Shown: piece after piece, positions 38,448 to 45,285 of the stretch
Layout: each line of letters opens with the position of its first letter
Position numbering within the stretch: the stretch's first letter is position 1
NCBI GenBank assembly: GCA_038065675.1
Contig: JBBTQM010000016.1
Location: forward strand, 1-50,144
From: JAUYLU01 sp038065675
GTDB taxonomy: Bacteria; Patescibacteriota; Minisyncoccia; Phycocordibacterales; VMEP01
Length of the DNA: 50,144 nucleotides
Reading direction: 5' to 3'
Notes under the pieces: model-generated
The model's input: the letters and a program-made list of their open reading frames with translations, nothing else
Told to the model about the DNA's origin: nothing
The model's database searches: none
Program-made: the position numbers and the translations under genes

Positions 38448-39426
38448 ATAGCCACTTAGTAACAGTTTTTGCTGCTTCGTTTGTGAGAGCAGTATATTGC
38501 TCTTCTCCTCCAAAGACCTCTGGATTTAATGGCTGCCGCTTTGTGTTTATCTCGTGGATTGTTTTAAGCACTGTCATTTTTAGTGCTCCTGTCTCAACGA
38601 CAAGTTCGGTCATCCCTTGTTTTTCCTTCTCTGACATCTCATTTGGGTTCACCCCGTTCCTGTCTACGACATTAGTGGCAAATTTTGCATCAAGTGCAAA
38701 TTCCTTTACTAGCAAATCGGTTCTGCTGATGGATGCATTAAACAAGTCTTTTGATAGAGTTGTCCATTCATCATTCGGTGATGCTTCAGTATTCTCTGTG
38801 CCCTCACTCGCGGCTGCAACTAATGCATTGGACTTTTCGGATGCTGCGGCAAAGACCTCAAGACCCTCCTGTAACTCCTGTTGCAGTCTCTTTATGCCTC
38901 CAACGAGCATCTCTTTTGTAGCCCCGACAAGTTTCAGAATCTCATGTGCAATTCTAAGCGCTTCTTTAGGATCTGTAGAAGCAAGCATTGTCTTAGTCGC
39001 CTTATCCAGTTGGACATGGTAGTCACTCTCAGGGTCACTCTTATTTTCGTAGAAGGAAAATAAGACTTCCTGTTGGAAAAATAATGTTTCGACGACACGT
39101 TGCGCTTCAATAACATCGTTCATGATGTCGTGCGCGTGATAGAGACCCTCCATGGTCTCTACATGCTTCTTTCCCTCATCGTCCATTTTACTCATCATGA
39201 GTTCAAGAATGGTCTTATACATCTGTTTCCATGCAAGTTGCTGGTCCGTCAAATCGTCCTCATCTTTACTAAGGTTGGTGCGCTCACGAATGTATCTGTA
39301 CAGCTCGAAGAGGTCACTGAGTTTCATGCCTTCGCCATATGCAGCCATTTTGTCGGTAACCTCCTGTCTCACCCTAGAGAGGGTAGGTTCGTAGTCATCT
39401 CTATAACGTATTTTCTTGGAGGTCAT
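38431..39426 (-). CDS. Helical protein, unknown function
   Basis: 331 aa. Begins MTSKKIRYRDDYEPTLSRVR and ends KTVTKWLSRPQN. Long amphipathic helices without membrane segments, one acidic loop (EGTENTEASPNDEW), no recognised domain. Its ATG overlaps the stop of the XRE gene (ATGA), so the two are translationally coupled and probably act together, for example as partner and regulator (inference). Confidence 0.65.
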   Translation of the reverse strand: MTSKKIRYRDDYEPTLSRVRQEVTDKMAAYGEGMKLSDLFELYRYIRERTNLSKDEDDLTDQQLAWKQMYKTILELMMSKMDDEGKKHVETMEGLYHAHDIMNDVIEAQRVVETLFFQQEVLFSFYENKSDPESDYHVQLDKATKTMLASTDPKEALRIAHEILKLVGATKEMLVGGIKRLQQELQEGLEVFAAASEKSNALVAAASEGTENTEASPNDEWTTLSKDLFNASISRTDLLVKEFALDAKFATNVVDRNGVNPNEMSEKEKQGMTELVVETGALKMTVLKTIHEINTKRQPLNPEVFGGEEQYTALTNEAAKTVTKWLSRPQN

Positions 39427-39644
39427 GATTTTAGAAAGTAGTTAATTTGCTTATTGTAAATCCTTGCGAAACGTTGGAGTTCCACTACATCTACCCTTTG
39501 TTGGCCTGACTCCACGTTGGAGATATGGGACTGAGGTCTACCCAGCTTCTTAGCCACCTGTACCTGTGTCAGTCCAGCTTCCTCACGAGCCTTCCTTAGA
39601 CGCTCAATAAAGTAGGCATACTCCTTTGTCTGGACTGACTTCAT
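39423..39644 (-). CDS. XRE-family helix-turn-helix regulator
   Basis: 73 aa from the ATG at 39644; an upstream TTG at 39671 is possible but lies in the operator. RLRKAREEAGLTQVQVAKKLGRPQSHISNVESGQQRVDV is a standard Cro/C1-type DNA-binding domain. It ends ARIYNKQINYFLKS. It probably represses its own operon and the divergent gene through the palindrome at 39670. Confidence 0.88.
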   Translation of the reverse strand: MKSVQTKEYAYFIERLRKAREEAGLTQVQVAKKLGRPQSHISNVESGQQRVDVVELQRFARIYNKQINYFLKS

Positions 39645-39669
39645 ACTTACAGGCTGTATCCAAGAAGTC

Positions 39670-39690
39670 AATATCCAAAGTTTGGATATT
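39670..39690. promoter_or_regulatory. Palindromic operator between divergent promoters
   Basis: aatatccaaa-g-tttggatatt is a perfect 21-bp palindrome. It lies 26 nt upstream of the XRE gene start and directly beside TATAAT (39695-39700), the -10 for the divergent gene. The plus-strand promoter lacks a good -35 because the palindrome occupies that position. Confidence 0.75.
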
Positions 39691-39733
39691 TGTATATAAT
39701 CAATTCCGTATCATAAAAACCACTGAAAACGAT

Positions 39734-40156
39734 ATGGCACAGAAAATCAAACTTGGATTTGTCGCAGTTCTGTTTATTATCATGTTAGCTATAGCTATCC
39801 CTGCTTTGTTTGATTCTCGCGTGCAGTCAGCGCCAGTACAGACCGTACAGACTCCCACTGTTCGTGAGTACTCAAATGCTGAGGTCTATGCGATGGCAGA
39901 AACGATCATCTCTCCGTATCTCAAGGCACCCTCGACAGCTAAGTTCCCAAGCATGTCAGAGGTAAAGATCTCTCGACTGGAAAATGATGGATTCCGTGTT
40001 GATGGTTATGTGGATTCTCAAAATAGTTTTGGTGCCATGCTCCGCAGTCCATTCACTACAATCTTTCAATACAGCAGCTCCAGTGATAAAGCAGATATAT
40101 ACGCAGTGGTGCTCGATGGGGAAACCTTGCTAAAGAGGACGCCGAACGGCCAATAA
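39734..40156 (+). CDS. Exported or membrane-anchored protein, unknown
   Basis: 141 aa from the ATG at 39734. MAQKIKLGFVAVLFIIMLAIAIPALFDSRV is an N-terminal anchor. The C-terminal part (YLKAPSTAKFPSMSEVKISRLENDGFRVDGYVDSQNSFGAMLRSPF) looks like the small beta fold of prokaryotic exported proteins that follow a TAKFPS motif. It is transcribed from the XRE-controlled divergent promoter. Confidence 0.65.
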   Translation: MAQKIKLGFVAVLFIIMLAIAIPALFDSRVQSAPVQTVQTPTVREYSNAEVYAMAETIISPYLKAPSTAKFPSMSEVKISRLENDGFRVDGYVDSQNSFGAMLRSPFTTIFQYSSSSDKADIYAVVLDGETLLKRTPNGQ

Positions 40157-40238
40157 GACATACGCTGAGGGTACTCCAGCCCCCTCTGAGGCACGCGAAT
40201 AGGATACCGTGTGGTTTCCACCATTTACCTATAAAGGA

Positions 40239-40300
40239 GGTGCGCCTCGTGCCCTCGGCGCACCGAATGATATCGCCCAGAGTTGGGCGATATTTTTTTG
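40239..40300 (+). terminator. Tandem hairpin terminator
   Basis: ggtgcgcc...ggcgcacc (40239-40264) is followed by atatcgccca-gagt-tgggcgatat and a T run (40270-40300). It ends the divergent gene's transcript. The remainder of 40157-40486 contains no gene I can support. Confidence 0.8.
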
Positions 40301-40486
40301 CTATGTCAATGCCTTTTATTTAAGCCACGAAAAAGCATGGAGTTTGCCATATATGTCGGTATTCATTCTTGTCCACAGCCCCGCGCGAGCGTGGAAGGTG
40401 TAGCATCGAAATCAAACCCTATACCCAAGTCGTGATGTTCGCAGCGCACGCAAACTTATCAGCTCACGCAAGTTTGCACATGAAAA

Positions 40487-40666
40487 ATGGCACCAAGCTC
40501 AGAGGGGCTAGTTCTATTCGCGCGGCTCTTTAAACAAGAATTCGCCGAGGAACTTACTCCAGAAGAAGTCGAGCAACAAGCTCGCACGCTCCTGAATCTC
40601 TACATAGCTATCTACCGCACTCCGCTGGAGGTATCAGAGGTTCAAAAATTATTCGACTCAGATTAG
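40487..40666 (+). CDS. Small protein of the island (59 aa)
   Basis: Starts at the ATG at 40487 (MAPSSEGLVLFARLFKQEFA) and ends YRTPLEVSEVQKLFDSD. Acidic, helical, no known family. It lies 4 nt before the next small gene, which overlaps the ATPase gene, so the three form one operon. Base composition and spacing favour a real gene. Confidence 0.5.
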   Translation: MAPSSEGLVLFARLFKQEFAEELTPEEVEQQARTLLNLYIAIYRTPLEVSEVQKLFDSD

Positions 40667-40670
40667 AAAT

Positions 40671-40844
40671 ATGCATTCACTACTTACACCGCATCCAACG
40701 ATGAGCGACGAAGCCCTCCGCGCAAAGGAAGGCCAGCTCAACGTTCAGGTCATACTCCGAGAAATGGAGTTGAAAAAATTGAAGAAAGAGCTCGCAGAGG
40801 TTCGCAATTTTATCAGCATAAACATCTGGCGTTATGGAATCTAG
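40671..40844 (+). CDS. Small coiled-coil protein of the island (57 aa)
   Basis: MHSLLTPHPTMSDEALRAKE followed by a Lys/Glu-rich helix (LREMELKKLKKELAEVRNFI). Ends ISINIWRYGI. The stop overlaps the start of the ATPase gene by 11 nt (ATGGAATCTAG), which argues for coupled translation. Confidence 0.5.
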   Translation: MHSLLTPHPTMSDEALRAKEGQLNVQVILREMELKKLKKELAEVRNFISINIWRYGI

Positions 40845-42348
40845 TAAATCGCAGAGCAAAACGAGCAAGGACTCGATTGACCAGAGTAGTAAAAAAGAAC
40901 TCAAACCTCGTCCGATGGTTGCCTGCACACTCCCCGACGGAACACTCGTAGATATGGTCTACTCGACCACCACGGGAGCATCATTCGCAGTCGCTCAAGG
41001 AGATAAAATCTTTGGTCTGCCAGAACTCTACGTCGGCCAAGATGGAAATCTGGTCATGCAGGAAAAGGACGCGGTCTACAAATATGTACCGTCGTGGATT
41101 CTGAAAGACCATGTAAAAAAGAATTTCATCCACATCGCTTCGCATCAAGAGGAATATGGCTCAATGTCCGACCTGTATCAAGAGATTCGCTCACACATCA
41201 AGAAGTACGTCGTGCTAGAAGATCCTCGCTTCTATGATGTTGCCGTGGGGTATGTGTTGATGACTTGGGTCTACGATCGCTTCAACACAGTTCCGTACCT
41301 TCGTGTGGTGGGAGATCTCGGTACTGGCAAATCACGCTTCCTCGATGTTATTGGAAAACTCTGTAACCGCTCCCTTATGGCAAGTTCTATTTCGCCTGCA
41401 GCCATTTATCGCACGCTCGACCAAGTTGAAGGAACTCTCGTCTACGACGAAGCAGACTTCAAGTCGTCAGATATGACCGACGACATCGTGAAGCTGCTGA
41501 ACAGTGGGAATAAGAAAGGAGCGCCTGTCGTGAAGATGGAAGTATCCGATGATTCTATAAAGACCGTCACGTTCCGTGTGTTTGGTCCAAAGATACTTGG
41601 TTCCCGACGCAACTGGTCAGACCTCGCGCTTGAAAGCCGTTGCATCACATATAAGTTGTTCCCACTGAAGAAGGTTGATGTCTCAGTTCACCTACCGCCG
41701 TCGTTCGACGCAGAAACACAGATGCTCCGCAATAAGTTGCTGATGTTCAGACTCAAGAACTATCACATTATTCAGGAGACAGAGGATTCTCTTGGAGGGA
41801 TAGAATTTCCGAGGCTCCGCCAAGCAGTGCTCGCACTTACGTCAGTGCTCCAAGTGGTTGATAGAGAAGCTTTAGGAATAGTCCTCGATTTCCTAGGAGA
41901 CTATGAGAAAACACTTCTCGATACCGTGTCCACCGATAGTCATGCAGACGTACTTCTATCTATCGCTTGGCTCCTAGAGTTCGACGACATCATCAGGGAC
42001 TCTGGAAAGATGTACATGGAGTCGATTAAGAATAAGTTCAATGCCATGTATTACGAAGACTACGCGGAACGTGAGACTAAAGAGGTTCGTCGCGATGGCT
42101 CAGTGATGAGAATCCCAGGGCAAGTAGTCTCGTCAAGAAAGATTGGTAGTTATGTAGATAGGCTCGGCCTCGCCAAAGCAAGAGATGGGGGTGGTATCTA
42201 TATTCCACTTGGCAAAGAAGCTCCCAAGATTCAGAAGTTAGTTGCTCGCTTCGGCTTGCAGGATATTCTCACTGGATTTCGTGCCGATGAAGAGGAGGCT
42301 CGCAACAATCCAAATGCATTCAAGGAGGATAAGGAGAGACCTTTCTAG
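40834..42348 (+). CDS. P-loop ATPase/helicase-like replication protein
   Basis: 504 aa. Walker A GDLGTGKSRFLDVIGKL (near residue 163) and Walker B TLVYDEADFKSSD (near 206), followed by a sensor-like FGPKILGSRRNW. This order resembles phage and plasmid primase-associated helicases (DUF927/D5-like), although no primase part is present. It probably serves replication or maintenance of the island. The C-terminal half is helical and carries a winged-helix-like segment (RKIGSYVDRLGLAKA). Confidence 0.7.
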   Translation: MESSKSQSKTSKDSIDQSSKKELKPRPMVACTLPDGTLVDMVYSTTTGASFAVAQGDKIFGLPELYVGQDGNLVMQEKDAVYKYVPSWILKDHVKKNFIHIASHQEEYGSMSDLYQEIRSHIKKYVVLEDPRFYDVAVGYVLMTWVYDRFNTVPYLRVVGDLGTGKSRFLDVIGKLCNRSLMASSISPAAIYRTLDQVEGTLVYDEADFKSSDMTDDIVKLLNSGNKKGAPVVKMEVSDDSIKTVTFRVFGPKILGSRRNWSDLALESRCITYKLFPLKKVDVSVHLPPSFDAETQMLRNKLLMFRLKNYHIIQETEDSLGGIEFPRLRQAVLALTSVLQVVDREALGIVLDFLGDYEKTLLDTVSTDSHADVLLSIAWLLEFDDIIRDSGKMYMESIKNKFNAMYYEDYAERETKEVRRDGSVMRIPGQVVSSRKIGSYVDRLGLAKARDGGGIYIPLGKEAPKIQKLVARFGLQDILTGFRADEEEARNNPNAFKEDKERPF

Positions 42349-42457
42349 ACCTCAACTCATTAACATCGTTAACATCATTACTATTCCAACACGCCACACG
42401 TTGTAGACAGGTTCTAACATTTTTTTCCTGTACAGAACTCGCGAGCCAAATACCATC

Positions 42458-42480
42458 GGCAACATGATCCATATGTTGCC
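42458..42480 (+). promoter_or_regulatory. Hairpin abutting the SymE-like start
   Basis: ggcaacat-gatccat-atgttgcc ends one base before the ATG at 42481. No clear Shine-Dalgarno is visible, so the hairpin may limit translation of the small downstream gene. Confidence 0.45.
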
Positions 42481-42666
42481 ATGTCTATGAAAAAGGTAGT
42501 TGTCTCTCGAAAAGTGAGCTCTCCAGCACCGAACAGGTTTGATGCCTGTGAACTTGCGAAAGGTTTGATTTTCGCCAGTGGTTTTAGTCATGGGCAAGTT
42601 GCTTATGTTAAATACCGTTCTGGCAAACTCACGATTCATCTGGGTAAGAAAGTGAAAGAGGAATAA
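42481..42666 (+). CDS. SymE-like small protein
   Basis: 61 aa. The segment ELAKGLIFASGFSHGQVAYVKYRSGKLTIHL fits the SymE/AbrB-like pattern G-x-x-L-x-x-A-G-F-x-x-G-x-x-V-x-V followed by a strand. The family includes SOS-linked toxins and nucleoid-like proteins; which, if either, applies here is unknown. The start may be the ATG at 42481 or the one at 42487. It lies 10 nt before the recombinase gene. Confidence 0.5.
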   Translation: MSMKKVVVSRKVSSPAPNRFDACELAKGLIFASGFSHGQVAYVKYRSGKLTIHLGKKVKEE

Positions 42667-42676
42667 CTCGCGTGTC

Positions 42677-44380
42677 GTGTCCATTAAATTTATGAAAGAA
42701 GATTACAGTCACCTAAAATTCGTTTACTACGGGCGTCGCTCGATAAAGGCCAATAAGACTGAATTGGACACAAGAATTGCGTCCCTTGATTCTCAAAAGT
42801 TTGAGATTGATCAACTCGCCGATAGATACAATATAACCATTCTCAAAACGTTCAGTGAAACGGAATCCGCCAGCGAGGCTGATGAGCGTCCAGAGTTCGA
42901 GAAGATGGTTGCCTATATTAAGTCTGGCAAGGCAAATGCAATTCTTTGTTTCGCAATTGATCGTTTGTCTCGTAATCCTATGGACAGTGCAAAAATTGAA
43001 ACTATGCTACAGAAAGGAAATCTGCAGATGGTTCTTGCACCTGATAGGAAGTGGACTCTCGATGGTCACGTCATTGCACGTGTTGTAGAAGCTGCGGCAG
43101 CAAACCAGTACATCATTGATCTCAAAAAACATATAAAGCGTGGGCAAGGAGACGCAGTGCGTCGTGGGTTCAGACCTGGCCTTGCTCCAATTGGATATAT
43201 AAACAGTAGATATCGTGAGAAGGGAATGGATGAGGAAATTAAGGTAGATGAACATCCATTCAGAATCCTCCGCTCGATGTTCGATAGAGTTTTGTCGGGC
43301 CAGTACACACCTTTCCAAGTATTGAAGTGGGCTACAGAGGTAGAAGGTTTCCGTTCTCGTAAAACAAGACGCTATCCCAAGGGCCGACCTCTATCCAAAG
43401 CTGCTTGGTACAATATTCTTTCTTCGCGTTTTTACTATGGAGAGTTTGAGTATCCAACAGGAGCTGGCAACTGGACTCAAATTACAGGTATGTACTACAA
43501 GCCTCTAATTACACGGGCAGAGTTTGAGACGGTTCAACATATTCTCCGTAAAGATGCTCCGCGCCCTAAGAAGCACGAACATGCGTATGTAGGACTTATG
43601 CGCTGTGGCCATTGTGGTGCAAGAATCACTTGTGAAGCCAAGACCAAACGCCAGAAGAATGGGAATGTTCACCACTATTCCTACTACCGTTGTACTGGCC
43701 AAGTTGATCCAGACTGCACTGAGAAATGCACTCGTCAGGACAGGCTAGAAGAACAGGTGGTTAACTACCTATCTTCAATCCAGATTTCTCCCGCCTTCCA
43801 TCAGTGGGCGATCAGTGAACTCAAAAAGGAATACGACAGAGAGATGGATAACAAAACCTCAGTCCTCTATTTGCAACATCGTGAGCACCAAAAAGTTAAA
43901 GAGATGCTTACGCGCCTCTACGATATGAGATTGGTGGGAGATATTGACTCCGACTATTTCCAGAAAGAGAAGGGTAGATTAGAAACTGAGGAAAAGAGGC
44001 TTGATGGTCAATTGGCAGTTATAAACGCACGCGTCCAAACATGGATATATGATGCTGAACGCATAATGACCTTCGCAGAGCGCGCCGCCAGTGAGTTTAA
44101 GAAGGGGTCTATGGAGAAGAGACGCTCTATTCTTGCTGCTCTTGGTACCGAACATAAACTCATGAACCGTGAGTTGACTATAAAAACACAAAAACCACTC
44201 CGTGTGGTACACGAAATGGTTTCTGAGTCGAAAGAAGCAGGATTTCCATTAGAACCTCCCAAAGAGCCTTTAGAATATGGCTCAAATGGAAAAAAGAAAC
44301 CTGTCAGTCTACGGTTGTGGAGATGGGGGGAATCGAACCCCCGTGCAGGTGAGATGCAACCGAACGTCTACAATGCGTAG
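42677..44380 (+). CDS. Large serine recombinase (integrase)
   Basis: 567 aa with a GTG start (an ATG at 42692 is possible). Resolvase catalytic domain with nucleophile Ser in KFVYYGRRSIKANKTELDTR and the CFAIDRLSRNPMDSAKIE active-site helix; then a recombinase domain (GFRPGLAPIGYINSRY, KAAWYNILSSRFYYGEF), a zinc ribbon (RCGHCGARITC...YRCTGQ...CTEKC) and a coiled coil. It catalyses strand exchange between attP and attB. Its last residues (WRWGESNPRAGEMQPNV) are translated from the antisense of the ssrA 3' end, so the C-terminus was altered by integration. Confidence 0.92.
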   Translation: MSIKFMKEDYSHLKFVYYGRRSIKANKTELDTRIASLDSQKFEIDQLADRYNITILKTFSETESASEADERPEFEKMVAYIKSGKANAILCFAIDRLSRNPMDSAKIETMLQKGNLQMVLAPDRKWTLDGHVIARVVEAAAANQYIIDLKKHIKRGQGDAVRRGFRPGLAPIGYINSRYREKGMDEEIKVDEHPFRILRSMFDRVLSGQYTPFQVLKWATEVEGFRSRKTRRYPKGRPLSKAAWYNILSSRFYYGEFEYPTGAGNWTQITGMYYKPLITRAEFETVQHILRKDAPRPKKHEHAYVGLMRCGHCGARITCEAKTKRQKNGNVHHYSYYRCTGQVDPDCTEKCTRQDRLEEQVVNYLSSIQISPAFHQWAISELKKEYDREMDNKTSVLYLQHREHQKVKEMLTRLYDMRLVGDIDSDYFQKEKGRLETEEKRLDGQLAVINARVQTWIYDAERIMTFAERAASEFKKGSMEKRRSILAALGTEHKLMNRELTIKTQKPLRVVHEMVSESKEAGFPLEPPKEPLEYGSNGKKKPVSLRLWRWGESNPRAGEMQPNVYNA

Positions 44381-44689
44381 TCTTTTTCGAAGTTTAAGAA
44401 AGGCGGTAAGAGAAAGACAAGATAACGCCCTCCCGATTCTCTATTTTCTCAAACGGCGCGAGAGACACGCGCCGTTCCAGTCTGAAAAGATGACACCCGT
44501 CACAACGTATCAGACGTCGGAAGTGCGGATGCGGCTTAGGCTAAAGCGAAAGCCGGAGCGTAAGGAGATAGAATCCCCTTAGCTTTTGAAAGTGCATTTG
44601 CATGTACTTTTTCCGAAAGTTTAGCGAGATTTCGGAGCTCGGCATTGCAATCCGGAAGCGATCAGCATCTGTCTATGCCGATCATCCCC
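44318..44689 (-). ncRNA. ssrA: Transfer-messenger RNA (tmRNA)
   Basis: 372 nt. The 5' end GGGGAUG pairs with the 3' CAUCUCC, followed by a discriminator A at 44318; CCA is not encoded (ACAA follows). The T-arm is GGGGGTTCGATTCCCCC. Pseudoknot PK1 (ccgaaa/tttcgg) lies about 11 nt before the resume codon GCA at 44601. The tag frame encodes 21 residues starting ANALSKAKG and ending PAFALA, with a stop at 44536-44538. It rescues stalled ribosomes with SmpB, whose gene is next to it. The 3' end is the attachment site of the neighbouring island. Confidence 0.93.
44536..44601 (-). other. tmRNA proteolysis tag reading frame
   Basis: Minus-strand codons from GCA at 44601 to TAA at 44538-44536. The peptide begins ANALSKAKG, has a middle ILSPYA and ends PAFALA, a hydrophobic small-residue end as expected for tags recognised by AAA proteases. 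It is longer than the common 8-15 residue tags. The resume codon is chosen by its position after PK1 and by the typical tag ending. Confidence 0.65.
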
Positions 44690-44699
44690 ATTTGAAAAA

Positions 44700-44783
44700 C
44701 TTATAACTTATAACTAATAACAAGTAACAAAAATCGTCAGTATATATTCTTCGTTAAGTGTTATTAGTTAATTGTCACTTGTT
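44700..44783. repeat. Spacer inverted repeat, ssrA-smpB
   Basis: aacttataacttataactaataac is broadly complementary to gttattagttaattgtcacttgt. The halves fill the gap between the smpB stop and the ssrA 5' end. Confidence 0.55.
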
Positions 44784-45230
44784 TTAAATGTGTTTTTTCA
44801 ACGTTCTTTCGATGTCACGTTTCGCATCGCGTTTTTTCAAGGTTTCCCGCTTATCGTATTTTTTCTTGCCGCGGGCAACCGCTAGCGAAACTTTTATCTT
44901 AGAGCCTTTACTATACATTGAAATTGGCACTATTGTCAAGCCACGTTTGGCTTCCTCTCCGGCTATCATTCTTATTTCTTTTTTTGTCAAAAGGAGGCGG
45001 CGCGTGCGCAGGGGGTCGTAGCCTTTCGGCGCGTTTGCCGGCTGGTGCGCGGGAATGTTTGCGCCGACAAGATATGCCTCGCCGCCGCGCACTATGATGT
45101 GCGCGCCGTCCAAAGAGCCGTGGTGGGTTTTTACGGACTTTACCTCGGTTCCCAGAAGCTCTATTCCGGCATCAAATTTTTCCAGAAACTCGTATTTTAG
45201 CCACGCTTTTTTGTATTCAACTAGAGACAT
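44784..45230 (-). CDS. smpB: SsrA-binding protein SmpB
   Basis: 148 aa. KYEFLEKFDAGIELLGTEVKSVK, GSLDGAHIIVRGGEAYLVGANI and the C-terminal KKYDKRETLKKRDAKRDIERTLK tail, which enters the mRNA channel, are intact. It partners tmRNA in trans-translation. Gene order on the minus strand is smpB then ssrA, a natural functional unit. Confidence 0.97.
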   Translation of the reverse strand: MSLVEYKKAWLKYEFLEKFDAGIELLGTEVKSVKTHHGSLDGAHIIVRGGEAYLVGANIPAHQPANAPKGYDPLRTRRLLLTKKEIRMIAGEEAKRGLTIVPISMYSKGSKIKVSLAVARGKKKYDKRETLKKRDAKRDIERTLKKHI

Positions 45231-45272
45231 ACATAATTATCGTAGCACACTTTTATTTAGCTTAAGTTTGAG

Positions 45273-45278
45273 TATAAT
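45273..45278 (+). promoter_or_regulatory. -10 element of ftsH
   Basis: TATAAT with a TGAG just before it. Transcription would start around 45285, which is the ATG I choose, giving a leaderless message. Confidence 0.55.
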
Positions 45279-45285
45279 GATGTCT

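Larger units (their letters stand above)
36258..44327 (+). mobile_element. Integrative element at the 3' end of ssrA
   Basis: About 8 kb between a short direct repeat (gtggagat at 36261-36268 and 44317-44324; the right copy is the ssrA acceptor end). The contents differ from the host core: unknown genes, an XRE regulator, an ATPase and a large serine recombinase placed directly at the right end, the usual position for an integrase. tmRNA genes are common integration sites. The exact left end is uncertain; a longer 12-bp match (tgtggagatggg) at 36069 is an alternative. Confidence 0.7.

Noticed and set aside
40209..40403. Open frame of 64 aa in the island
   Set aside because: It crosses two terminator hairpins and has no start signal.
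44277..44582. Open frame of 101 aa over ssrA
   Set aside because: It is antisense to the tmRNA and explained by that gene.
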